Assembly: GCF_002237755.1 (NCBI RefSeq)
Contig: NZ_MWSJ01000019.1
Location: forward strand, 32,318 to 96,317
Direction: 5' to 3'
Source of the DNA: Lysinibacillus sp. KCTC 33748
GTDB lineage: Bacteria > Bacillota > Bacilli > Bacillales_A > Planococcaceae
DNA length: 64,000 nucleotides
Positions 34,268 through 42,474 of this stretch are shown here, piece after piece (position 1 is the first letter of the stretch; every line of letters begins with the position of its first letter). Under the pieces are notes generated by a model, which saw only the letters and a list, made by a program, of their open reading frames with translations, was not told the origin of the DNA and did not search any database. Position numbers and translations under genes: made by a program.

Positions 34268-34628
34268 TGTTTTAAACGATGGTTATATTCAATATGGCAC
34301 AAAGGAAACTGGGCGGTCCGCGAAGAGAAAACGAATCGGTGAAAAATTTGTTCCAATGGGTCGGCTTGCTTATCAAGAAATGTCGTGTCGTGATGAAGAT
34401 TATGAAATGGCAAAAGTATTAAGTGCTGTTTTAAGCTTGAAAATTCGCACGCTCTGTCCTCCTCAATTACGCAAATTTGATAAAAGTAAATTGAAAGTCA
34501 TTGTAGAAGGCATAGAGTACGATGTCATAAAGGTAGATAGTGACCGTGAAAAGATGTATCTCTATTTTTATTTGCAGGAGGTGGGAGCACATGAGCAAAT
34601 CGAAAATCAAGATGCAGGAACAGATTGA
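34245..34628 (+). CDS. Head closure protein
   Basis: 127 residues from ATG 34245 (a TTG and a GTG lie next to it; GAGGG upstream). Beta-rich, with IRTLCPPQLRKFDKSKLKVIVEGIEYDVIKVDSD as in SPP1 gp16-like stoppers. The gene lies in the standard place between connector and tail-completion proteins. Overlaps both neighbours. Confidence 0.7.
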   Translation: MVNKKIRDVLNDGYIQYGTKETGRSAKRKRIGEKFVPMGRLAYQEMSCRDEDYEMAKVLSAVLSLKIRTLCPPQLRKFDKSKLKVIVEGIEYDVIKVDSDREKMYLYFYLQEVGAHEQIENQDAGTD

Positions 34629-34992
34629 CGCTTTACTTACAGCGTTAAACACCTTTGATATTCCTGTTTTTGAGGATGATCTAGCAGAGGATGAAGAAAC
34701 TCAGTTTAAGAAAAAGAACTATCATTTCTTTGTTTATGAAACAGGTGACATGAATAAAAATGATGATAATAAGTCTATCAGTCAAGATGTAGTTATCTAT
34801 TACTATTCAGAAAACCGTGACGACATTGACGAACGTACGATTGATATTATTACAGAACTTTCTAACTTACCTCGCATGTCTTTGAAACGTACTCAAAAAC
34901 AAAGATTAAAAAGAAAAGATACGGATAACTATGTTGATAGAGTTGTATTTTTGTATCAACGTAAAATTGTGACTGGGTGTGTTGAATTATGA
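34591..34992 (+). CDS. Head-tail joining / tail completion protein
   Basis: 133 residues from ATG 34591, which has GGAGGTGGG upstream. Content: EQIDALLTALNTFDIPVFEDDL, then DVVIYYYSENRDDIDERTIDIITELS. By order it corresponds to the gp17-like tail completion protein of SPP1-type phages. Family recognition is weaker than position. Confidence 0.6.
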   Translation: MSKSKIKMQEQIDALLTALNTFDIPVFEDDLAEDEETQFKKKNYHFFVYETGDMNKNDDNKSISQDVVIYYYSENRDDIDERTIDIITELSNLPRMSLKRTQKQRLKRKDTDNYVDRVVFLYQRKIVTGCVEL

Positions 34993-35402
34993 GGTCACTA
35001 GTTGAATTTAACGATTTAACATCTTTGGAAGAAAAAATTAAGGCGTTACCCGGTCGAGCTGAGAAAGCCATTAACCAGGTACTACACACGGATGCTATTG
35101 CGATTGCTACAAAAGAAATGTCCAATCTTTTACCCGTTTCAAATGTTGCTAATAAGAGACACGCGAAAGAAAGTAATTGGTCAACAAGTGAGGACCATAA
35201 TTTGGGGTTTGTTGTGAAAACAAAGGGAGGAGCTGCCAATAAAAAAGGTAGTTTTGGTTACTTGGTTTTCCCTGATGAAGGTCGAGGACCATCGAATCCC
35301 TGGGCACAGCATTTTAGTGATCGTTCATTACAGAAATCAACGCCTAAAATTTTAGAGAAATTACATGGCGCATTAGAAGAATTAATAGAGGAGGGCTTAT
35401 AA
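34989..35402 (+). CDS. HK97 gp10-like tail component
   Basis: 137 residues: LVEFNDLTSLEEKIKALPGRAEKAINQVLHTDA at the start and GRGPSNPWAQHFSDRSLQKSTPKILEKLHGALEELI at the end, the usual pattern of gp10-type minor tail proteins. 4-bp overlaps on both sides support translational coupling. Confidence 0.75.
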   Translation: MRSLVEFNDLTSLEEKIKALPGRAEKAINQVLHTDAIAIATKEMSNLLPVSNVANKRHAKESNWSTSEDHNLGFVVKTKGGAANKKGSFGYLVFPDEGRGPSNPWAQHFSDRSLQKSTPKILEKLHGALEELIEEGL

Positions 35403-35995
35403 TGACAAAACAAGTAATTGAGCAATTTGATGCGTGGAATATCAAAAACGCATCGATTCAATTTATGAAAGGAAACCAACAAGAACCAGGTACAAAATTT
35501 GGTTGTGTGGGTACGATTGCATCTGAACCTGAGACAACCGTATTATCGAAAAAATGTGGTCGTGCAACAATTGCGGAGAAAACCGTTACATTAAAGCTAA
35601 ATGTAACAGTTAGTGCCCATGTACCTGTACAAGTATTACGTGACTATTTCGGTTTATCTAATGAGGATTTAAAGCCTGGTATCTATAGTTATGGCTCTAA
35701 TTCATTAGGTAAAGACTTTGTATTTACAGCTGATGTGGTAGATGAATTTGAGGACCTTACAAAATTAATCGCATTCCCTAAAGCATCTAATGCGGGTGGT
35801 TTTACCATCAACATTGATACGTCCCAAGAAGAGTTAGCGATGCTTGAACTAGCATTTAGTGCAGTTGCTGATGCACATGGCCAATTCTACTATGAGGCGA
35901 TTACAGCTGAGTTAGAAGAACCAGAAATTACAGAAACTTGGCATACAAACTTCACACGAAAATTAGTTGAAAAAACTGAACCAGATACACCTTAA
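35402..35995 (+). CDS. Major tail (tube) protein
   Basis: 197 residues, beta-rich, with KLNVTVSAHVPVQVLRDYFGLSNEDLKPGIYSYGSNSLGKDFVFTADVVDEFED, as in tube proteins of Firmicute siphoviruses. Polymerises around the tape measure. Ends EPDTP, as the capsid ends PDTP. Confidence 0.85.
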   Translation: MTKQVIEQFDAWNIKNASIQFMKGNQQEPGTKFGCVGTIASEPETTVLSKKCGRATIAEKTVTLKLNVTVSAHVPVQVLRDYFGLSNEDLKPGIYSYGSNSLGKDFVFTADVVDEFEDLTKLIAFPKASNAGGFTINIDTSQEELAMLELAFSAVADAHGQFYYEAITAELEEPEITETWHTNFTRKLVEKTEPDTP

Positions 35996-36276
35996 TGAGC
36001 ACCGCCTATTGTAGGTTTGTAAAAAAGAATGTGAAGAAATTTACTTAAACTAACGAAGCAGAATAGTTGAAGAAGGATTTATTTATTCTTAGGAGAACTT
36101 ATATATTTATTGGGAAAATTAGTAAAGGTGGTTTTCGATTTAATACTTTATGAGTTTCTCGTTACTGTTAGCATCTTGTAATAATGATAACAGTGGTACC
36201 GTCTTTAAAGGAGAAGGAGATAAATGGAGTGGGGAATTTTTGAACTATGTTGAGTATTTACTCAGGAGGTGTTATA

Positions 36277-37068
36277 TTGGATGATTTTATAAAAAAATAT
36301 GGTCCATGGGCAGTTATAACTGGTGCTACATCAGGAACGGGATATCAATTTGCTCACTTATTAGCAGAAAAGGGGGTTCATTTAGTATTAGTTGCACGTG
36401 ACGAGAGGACTCTTTTACAAACCAAAGAAATGATCAGGAATCAATATCATGTTCAAGTCAAAACAATTGCGACGGATTTATCAACTTCAGATTCTATTTC
36501 TGAAATTAAAAAAGTGACTCGACCATTAGAGGTAGGGTTATTGATCAACAATGCCGGTTATAGCATTACTGGGGAATTTCATTGTGAAGATTGGGAGAAT
36601 CAAAGTAAACTGCTTGAAACCATATTAAAAACCCCTATGGCACTTACACATTTTTTTGTTAATGAGATGGTTAAACGTGGTCGGGGTGGAGTCATTTTAG
36701 TTTCTTCTGCAGTTGCTTATACCTCTGTGCCATTATGGAGTGTTTACTCAGCAGGTAAAGCAGCACTGTTAAACTTTGGGGAAACTATATCGCAAGAGTT
36801 AAAAAAGTACAATGTTGATGTTTTAACCGTATGTCCCGGAGCAATGAATACTAAATTTCAAGAACGTTCAGGAATTAATACACCCGGCCTTATGGAACCC
36901 GAAAAAGTCGCTATTTTGACTCTTAGTTCTCTTGGAGTTAAGACTTCCTTATTACCAGGAATGACGAATAGTATTATTTTTCAAGGGTTAGTACGATTTT
37001 TACCAAAGTTTATAAGGTTACCACTAATTGAAAGTCTTATGAAGAAATTCCAAAGGCAAAGTAAGTAG
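36277..37068 (+). CDS. Short-chain dehydrogenase/reductase inserted in the tail operon
   Basis: 263 residues from TTG 36277, with AGGAGGTG upstream. Classic SDR: cofactor motif TGATSGTG (15-22), LLINNAG, a Ser in VSSAV, and the YSAGK pair (Tyr about 165, Lys about 169). The substrate is unknown. It is not a phage structural protein. It sits between the tail tube and tail chaperone genes, with about 280 bp of non-coding DNA in front and a terminator behind, so it is an inserted cargo gene (moron) that could be expressed in the lysogen. Confidence 0.85.
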   Translation: MDDFIKKYGPWAVITGATSGTGYQFAHLLAEKGVHLVLVARDERTLLQTKEMIRNQYHVQVKTIATDLSTSDSISEIKKVTRPLEVGLLINNAGYSITGEFHCEDWENQSKLLETILKTPMALTHFFVNEMVKRGRGGVILVSSAVAYTSVPLWSVYSAGKAALLNFGETISQELKKYNVDVLTVCPGAMNTKFQERSGINTPGLMEPEKVAILTLSSLGVKTSLLPGMTNSIIFQGLVRFLPKFIRLPLIESLMKKFQRQSK

Positions 37069-37335
37069 TTTACGGTTACAAATAGATTCGTAAATTCCCA
37101 TAGATTTTTTATCAGTTAAATGAATAATATGCAAGTGATTTATTGCTTTTATTATTTGCAAAAAAAAGCGTTAGATTACTTCAACTCCCATGAAAGAACT
37201 TAATCATCTTTCATTTTCTGTGGTGAAGAGCAGATTTTTGCGCTTCATGGATGGCTAACGGGGTGCTTTAGTTGAAAAAGAGCTGCTAAAAACCCTCAAA
37301 CTTTTTTATAAAAAACTTAATACTAAATTGCCAAA

Positions 37336-37380
37336 AAAGAAAGCATGTTGAACAATCTTTATTCAATATGCTTTCTTTTC
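37336..37380 (+). terminator. Terminator after the SDR gene
   Basis: AAAGAAAGCATGTTGAA pairs with TTCAATATGCTTTCTTT, followed by TTCATTT. The rest of 37069-37472 holds a CCTCC-GAATT-GGAGG hairpin at about 37422 that probably belongs to the phage tail operon; otherwise nothing. Confidence 0.75.
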
Positions 37381-37472
37381 ATTTACTAGAATTACTTTTA
37401 ATCAAGCTTTAATCCAAACCAAAGCCTCCGAATTGGAGGTGTTTTATTTTTGAATAGATGGAGGAGAATCAC

Positions 37473-37943
37473 ATGGAAATTCAAAAGGTAGAGTTAAAAG
37501 AGGTAGAAGTTGTAGAGGTTGATGGTGAATTTGAAAAGCGATTTGTTAACAAGAAAATACACCCAGCCTTTTTAACAAACGCTGCCGTGAAAAAAGGTTA
37601 TGATACAGGCTTGTTAGAATCGAGTCTGTTTGAAGATTTACTGAAAATAAAGGGACTTGAAACGCTTATTACTCAATCTGATGAAGAAGCTTCTCTTGAA
37701 TTATTAAATGCTTTTGATGAGCAAAAATTAATTGCTGTTATTTATTTAGCTGCAATTGGCGCCAATAAAAATCTTGGATTATCCTTTGATGAATTTTTAG
37801 AAATGTACCATTATTCATTAACAGATACAATCCAACTTTATGCTAATTTGATTGTTGGATTAATGAGTGAATCGAATGAATTTGCTAAAGCTTTACACAA
37901 ACAAACGAAAAAATCCAAAAAAAAACAACACCACCAAAGCTAG
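37473..37943 (+). CDS. Tail assembly chaperone, short form (G)
   Basis: 156 residues from ATG 37473 (GGAGGAG upstream). Helical and acidic, ending in a Lys-rich tail (KQTKKSKKKQHHQS). As in lambda G/GT, a fraction of ribosomes should slip at the A run at 37917-37925 to make the GT form. It lies directly before the tape measure, which it chaperones. Confidence 0.85.
   Translation: MEIQKVELKEVEVVEVDGEFEKRFVNKKIHPAFLTNAAVKKGYDTGLLESSLFEDLLKIKGLETLITQSDEEASLELLNAFDEQKLIAVIYLAAIGANKNLGLSFDEFLEMYHYSLTDTIQLYANLIVGLMSESNEFAKALHKQTKKSKKKQHHQS
37917..37925 (+). promoter_or_regulatory. Programmed -1 frameshift slippery run
   Basis: Nine A residues, read as AAA-AAA-AAA in the G frame. A -1 slip leads straight into the T frame (TTPPKLVIKHVEDLY...), avoiding the G stop at 37943. 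Confidence 0.8.
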
Positions 37944-38098
37944 TCATCAAGCATGTGGAGGACCTTTACACACTCTACGTATTAATAGCAGGCATCGACC
38001 CCGAAACCTTTTGGCATGCTCCAATCGCAACAGTAGAGCGTATTTATGCAAATAAACTGGCATTTGATGGATGGAGTAATAGCCTGATAGGAGAGTGA
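37925..38098 (+). CDS. Tail assembly chaperone, frameshift extension (T)
   Basis: The -1 frame after the slippery run codes for LVIKHVEDLYTLYVLIAGIDPETFWHAPIATVERIYANKLAFDGWSNSLIGE and stops at 38098. The FWHAP...ERIYANK pattern is typical of T domains. It has no ribosome site of its own. The fused GT protein would be 208 residues. T should bind the tape measure and recruit the tube protein. Confidence 0.85.
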   Translation, partial: TTPPKLVIKHVEDLYTLYVLIAGIDPETFWHAPIATVERIYANKLAFDGWSNSLIGE

Positions 38099-38102
38099 GT
38101 AT

Positions 38103-41100
38103 ATGGCTAACAATAACAACGAAGTCAAAATAACCTTCAAGGCATTTAACCAAGAATTTAATAAATCAATGACGGAAATGAACAAAGAAACCACATCATT
38201 ACGTCAACAGATGAAGCTCCAACAAGAACAGATGAAACACAATGCTTCTGAGACTGAAAAGTTAGAGGCGAAAATGAGTGGTTTACAACAAATTTATGAA
38301 GTGGCAAAGCGTAAAACAGAAGAAACCACAGCAACTTTAGCACGTGCAAAAAATCTATGGGGTGAAAATTCAGAGGAAGCCAAAAAACTAGAGGAACAGC
38401 TTAAGCGTAATCAAATTGCTGAACAACAAGCAGCCAATGCCATAACAGGAACAGAACAAGCATTACAACGTGCTAAGCAAGCTCAGGCTGATCAAACGGA
38501 GTCTTTACGACAATTACAAAATTTATTTTCAGTCACTGGCCAATCGGTTGGTGATTTTTCTGATTTATTGGGGCGAGATTTAACAAGAGCTATCCAAAAT
38601 AGTTCTGCCAGTGCAAAACAATTAGATACTGCATTCGATAAAATCGCACGCTCATCATTAAATGCAGGTCGTGATATAACAGAGTTGCGAGCATCCATTC
38701 GATCGTTAGACAGCGGTTCTTCTGTTGAACAAGTTCGACAAGATTTAGCTCGATTGGGACAAGAAGCAAATGAAGCCGAACAAGAAGTGAATGGTCTTGC
38801 GGATAGTTTAAAGTCTATGGCAGGTGCAGCGACTGCGGCTATTGGCGTAGGCACAGCAGTATCAGCAGCATTAGAAAGCGCTAGTTTGGATACATCTATT
38901 AAGATTTCTTTTGATGTACCTGAATCATCAAGGGAAACCGTTAGACAGGCTGTGCGAGATGTAGAAGCGTACGGTGTTGATGGAGAAGCCTCACTCGAAG
39001 GAGTTCGTAGGCAATGGGCTTTAAATAAAGATGCTACAGATGAGGCTAATCAAGAAGTTGTAAATGGTGCAGCTGTCATTACCCGAGCATATAGTGGGAT
39101 CGATTTTACTGAACTGATTCAAGAAACGAACGAAGTTGGCAAAGCGCTTGGTATATCCAATATCGAGGCAACCAACTTAATTAGTCGTTTATTGAAAATC
39201 GGTTTCCCTCCTGAACAGCTTGATATTATCAGCGAATATGGCGGACAGCTGAAACGAGCGGGCTACAATGCTAAGGAGATTGAAACCATCTTAGCGAGAG
39301 CTGCTCAAGAAAAAAGCTGGAATATCGATAACTTGCTAGATGGCTTGAAAGAAGGACGTATTCGCGCTGTTGAAATGGGCAACGGATTGAAAGAATCCAT
39401 GAAAGACGCCATTCGTGATGTTGTTGGGGATACACAAAAAATGTCAGATGAGCAACTTTCCGCGATGGAAGCCAACTTTTCTAAACAAGAAGATGCCCTA
39501 GCAAAATCGCTAAGTAATCGAGAGAAGTCCATCTCCAAGGGTCATGCTCAACAACAAAAATCTTTAGATAAACTGCTTCAAAAAGAGTATGATGCTGTAT
39601 CGAAGAGTTATGACCAACAACAGAAAGCACTTGAAAAGAAATTAAGTGCTAATTATGATGCCACGGTTAAAAGCTATGAACAGCAACAAAAAGCATTGGA
39701 AAAGAGATTAACTGCTGAAACTGAGACATTAACTAAAAATCAGCAAGAACAGTTACGTCAGTTAGAAAAGGCGCAACAAGAAGAGCTGAAAATTTTTGAG
39801 AAAAACTCTCAAGCAAAAATAAAGCTCATAGACAAAGAATACAAAGAGCGAATGAAGCTCATTGATGAAGAAAAATATAATCAGTTAAAAGCCTTAGACA
39901 ATAAAATAGATGCATTAAATGCTAAAACCGAAGCTGAAGATAAAGCCATTAAGAAACAAGAGAACGCACAGAAACGTGCTGAACTAAACTTACGTGTAAA
40001 TAATGCGAAAACGAACGCTGATCGCCAGAATGCAATGCGAGAATTACGCAATTTTGAAGAACAGTTACGTCTTGAAAAAATCAGAGAAGATCGCAAAGAA
40101 CAAATTGAAGTTTTAAAAGGTCAAAAGGATTCAGTAAAAGAAGCATCGGATTCTAAAAAAGAAGCGCTTAAAACAGAGACTGAGACTCGAAAAGAGCAAC
40201 TTTCGGAGCAAATTGCAAACGAAAAAGAATCGTTAAAAAGTGGATTTGATGAGCGGAAAAATGCATTAAAAGAAATGCAAGCAGCCGAAAAAGCAGCCTT
40301 GCAAGAACGGCATAACGCTCAAAAAGAAGCTTTTCAACAACGCAAACAAGAGGAATTAAAGGTACTTAGTGAATCTAATAAGGCACAGATTGATGCGTTA
40401 CGAGAAGTGAATCAGGAGAAATTATCGGCACTTCAAGAGGAACATACTAATCGTAAAGAAGCACTTAATGAGAGATTAAGTGATGAAATGGATGCTGTAA
40501 GAGAAGCGCACAAAGCTGAATTAGATTCATTTAAAGCTATGAATGCCGAAAAGTTAGCGATAGCGAAGGACCCTCCTGACAGTGCTGCTGTACAAGCCTT
40601 ATTCTCTCAGTTAGAGGGATGGGGGAAAGCAATTGCAAAAGGTGGCGAAGAAGGTTCAAAGGCATTTTCTGAAATGGCACAATGGTTATCCCAAATCGAA
40701 GATGCTACTTTACGTGAAACGATTGGCGTTGAAATTTTCGGGACTATGTGGGAAGACCAGGGCGAGGCAATTGTTAGTGTGCTAGATGATGTGGCTAATG
40801 GACAGATTAGTGTTGCGGATGGTCAAGCAGAAATTAACAAAATGGCGGAGCAAGTCAATGCTGATCCAATGACAGAGTTGAGACAAGCTGTATCAGATGT
40901 AAAAGAAGCACTTGAACCGTTGTTAGGTGTTATTGCCGATGTAATATCGAGTATTGCTAGTTTCGCAAAAGAAAACCCAGTGTTAACGTCTACCATTGTA
41001 GCTATTGTCGGTGCTATTGGCACATTAGTAGGTGCATTTACCGCACTCAGCCCAGCAGTATACACCATAACCACCTTATTTGGTGGTGGAAAGGGTGGTG

Positions 41101-42080
41101 CTGGCTTTGCCTCGATTTTAGGTAAACTCATTCCTGTCATTACTAATTTAGCCTCGAAAGTATTACCAGCTTTAAGACTTGCTTTTGGTGCTTTAACAGG
41201 ACCGATTGGTATCGCGGTCACAGCGTTAACCATAGCCGTTCCGTTAATTATTGAAAACTGGGATTCTATAGCAGAATTCTTCACAGATTTATGGGATTTT
41301 ATTGTTGGCGTTTTTAAAAAAGCTGGTGGCGCTATAGTCGACTTCCTGAAGGAAAACTGGAAAACCATCCTTGCTGTCGTTACGGGACCAGTTGGCATAT
41401 TAGTAAAAACGATTGTCGAAAACTGGGACGCAATAAAACGTAAGACAGTTGAAATTTTTACAGGTGTCTCTAACTTCTTTTCGAATATCTGGTCAAAAAT
41501 TTCCGATGTTGCTAAGACTGTTGTCGACAAAATCAAAGGATTCTTTTCATTCGGTGATTTGCTTGGGAAGGTCAAAGAAAAATGGGATTCTATTTATTCA
41601 GCCATTAAGACACCAATAAACAAAGCAAAGGATGCCGTTAAAAAAGCAATAGATGCTATAAAGGGATTCTTTAAATTTGATTTTAATTGGCCAAAGCTCA
41701 AGAAGCCTAAATTTAGTATTAAGGGCTCTATCAATCCATTAGATTGGTTCGGTGAAGGGCTTCCTAAAATCGATATTCAATGGCATGCAAAAGGTGGCGT
41801 ATTTAATAAGCCAACGTTGATTAATACAGGAAATAGATTGCACGGGGTAGGAGAAGCTGGTCCAGAAGCCGTTTTACCTCTTAATGAGCGAGTGTTAGGT
41901 GCAATTGGTAAAGCAATATTTGATGCAGCGGGTGGAGGACGACAAGAACCACAAATAATTCATAATAATTATGAACGCATGTTAGAAGGCGCACAATTTA
42001 TTATTCGCGAAGAAGCTGATGTTAAGAAAATTACACGTCAAATTTATGAGCAGCAGCAACGTGATCGAAAGGGGAAATAG
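38103..42080 (+). CDS. Tail tape measure protein
   Basis: 1325 residues, by far the longest phage gene. Residues 1-280 are helical with a coiled coil. Residues about 440-840 are one very long coiled coil with many Lys/Gln/Glu and repeats of the KSYEQQQKALEK kind. Hydrophobic helices follow (about 940-1060: LTSTIVAIVGAIGTLVGAFTAL and others), typical of tape measures that cross the host membrane. The C-terminus has INTGNRLHGVGEAGPEAVLPL, a common tape-measure signature. Length sets the tail length, here about 200 nm at 0.15 nm per residue. Confidence 0.95.
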   Translation: MANNNNEVKITFKAFNQEFNKSMTEMNKETTSLRQQMKLQQEQMKHNASETEKLEAKMSGLQQIYEVAKRKTEETTATLARAKNLWGENSEEAKKLEEQLKRNQIAEQQAANAITGTEQALQRAKQAQADQTESLRQLQNLFSVTGQSVGDFSDLLGRDLTRAIQNSSASAKQLDTAFDKIARSSLNAGRDITELRASIRSLDSGSSVEQVRQDLARLGQEANEAEQEVNGLADSLKSMAGAATAAIGVGTAVSAALESASLDTSIKISFDVPESSRETVRQAVRDVEAYGVDGEASLEGVRRQWALNKDATDEANQEVVNGAAVITRAYSGIDFTELIQETNEVGKALGISNIEATNLISRLLKIGFPPEQLDIISEYGGQLKRAGYNAKEIETILARAAQEKSWNIDNLLDGLKEGRIRAVEMGNGLKESMKDAIRDVVGDTQKMSDEQLSAMEANFSKQEDALAKSLSNREKSISKGHAQQQKSLDKLLQKEYDAVSKSYDQQQKALEKKLSANYDATVKSYEQQQKALEKRLTAETETLTKNQQEQLRQLEKAQQEELKIFEKNSQAKIKLIDKEYKERMKLIDEEKYNQLKALDNKIDALNAKTEAEDKAIKKQENAQKRAELNLRVNNAKTNADRQNAMRELRNFEEQLRLEKIREDRKEQIEVLKGQKDSVKEASDSKKEALKTETETRKEQLSEQIANEKESLKSGFDERKNALKEMQAAEKAALQERHNAQKEAFQQRKQEELKVLSESNKAQIDALREVNQEKLSALQEEHTNRKEALNERLSDEMDAVREAHKAELDSFKAMNAEKLAIAKDPPDSAAVQALFSQLEGWGKAIAKGGEEGSKAFSEMAQWLSQIEDATLRETIGVEIFGTMWEDQGEAIVSVLDDVANGQISVADGQAEINKMAEQVNADPMTELRQAVSDVKEALEPLLGVIADVISSIASFAKENPVLTSTIVAIVGAIGTLVGAFTALSPAVYTITTLFGGGKGGAGFASILGKLIPVITNLASKVLPALRLAFGALTGPIGIAVTALTIAVPLIIENWDSIAEFFTDLWDFIVGVFKKAGGAIVDFLKENWKTILAVVTGPVGILVKTIVENWDAIKRKTVEIFTGVSNFFSNIWSKISDVAKTVVDKIKGFFSFGDLLGKVKEKWDSIYSAIKTPINKAKDAVKKAIDAIKGFFKFDFNWPKLKKPKFSIKGSINPLDWFGEGLPKIDIQWHAKGGVFNKPTLINTGNRLHGVGEAGPEAVLPLNERVLGAIGKAIFDAAGGGRQEPQIIHNNYERMLEGAQFIIREEADVKKITRQIYEQQQRDRKGK

Positions 42081-42081
42081 A

Positions 42082-42474
42082 ATGTGTGACATCACATTTA
42101 AAGGAATACATTGTTCACAATTGGGGCTTGAGGTTATGGACACCGAAAGGCCCCTTTTTGGTGAATTTAGTGATTCGTTTATTAAATTACCGAAGGTTAG
42201 CGGCAGTGTAGTAGTGGCTGATGATAGTGAAAGTGATATTGAAATTCGCATACAATTCCTACTTACACCGTTGCCAGGTCAAACCTATTATGATGCTTGT
42301 CGGGCTTTACGTGGTTATTTTAAATCATCACAGAAAGAGCGATTAATTTTTGATGAAGATTCAAAGTGGGCATATATGGCCAAGTTTATTTCTAGTGAAG
42401 ATTTTGAGCGTATCGTGGATGACGGGTTATTTTGGGCAACGTTCCGTTGTTCACCTGATATGGTGGCTGTATGA
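42082..42474 (+). CDS. Distal tail protein (Dit-like, short)
   Basis: 130 residues from ATG 42082 (AAAGGGGA upstream): DITFKGIHCSQLGLEVMDTERPLFGEFSDSF, then YYDACRALRGYF. Matches the N-terminal ring domain of Dit, but most Dit proteins have 230-280 residues, so the outer galectin-like domain is absent. Forms the hub beneath the tail. Confidence 0.75.
   Translation: MCDITFKGIHCSQLGLEVMDTERPLFGEFSDSFIKLPKVSGSVVVADDSESDIEIRIQFLLTPLPGQTYYDACRALRGYFKSSQKERLIFDEDSKWAYMAKFISSEDFERIVDDGLFWATFRCSPDMVAV

Noticed and set aside
37867..38055. Separate gene overlapping the end of the tail chaperone
   Set aside because: A shadow frame; the real extension lies in the -1 frame reached by slippage.
40823..41575. 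250-codon minus-strand frame inside the tape measure gene
   Set aside because: Antisense shadow of a compositionally biased gene; no ribosome site and no protein-like motifs.
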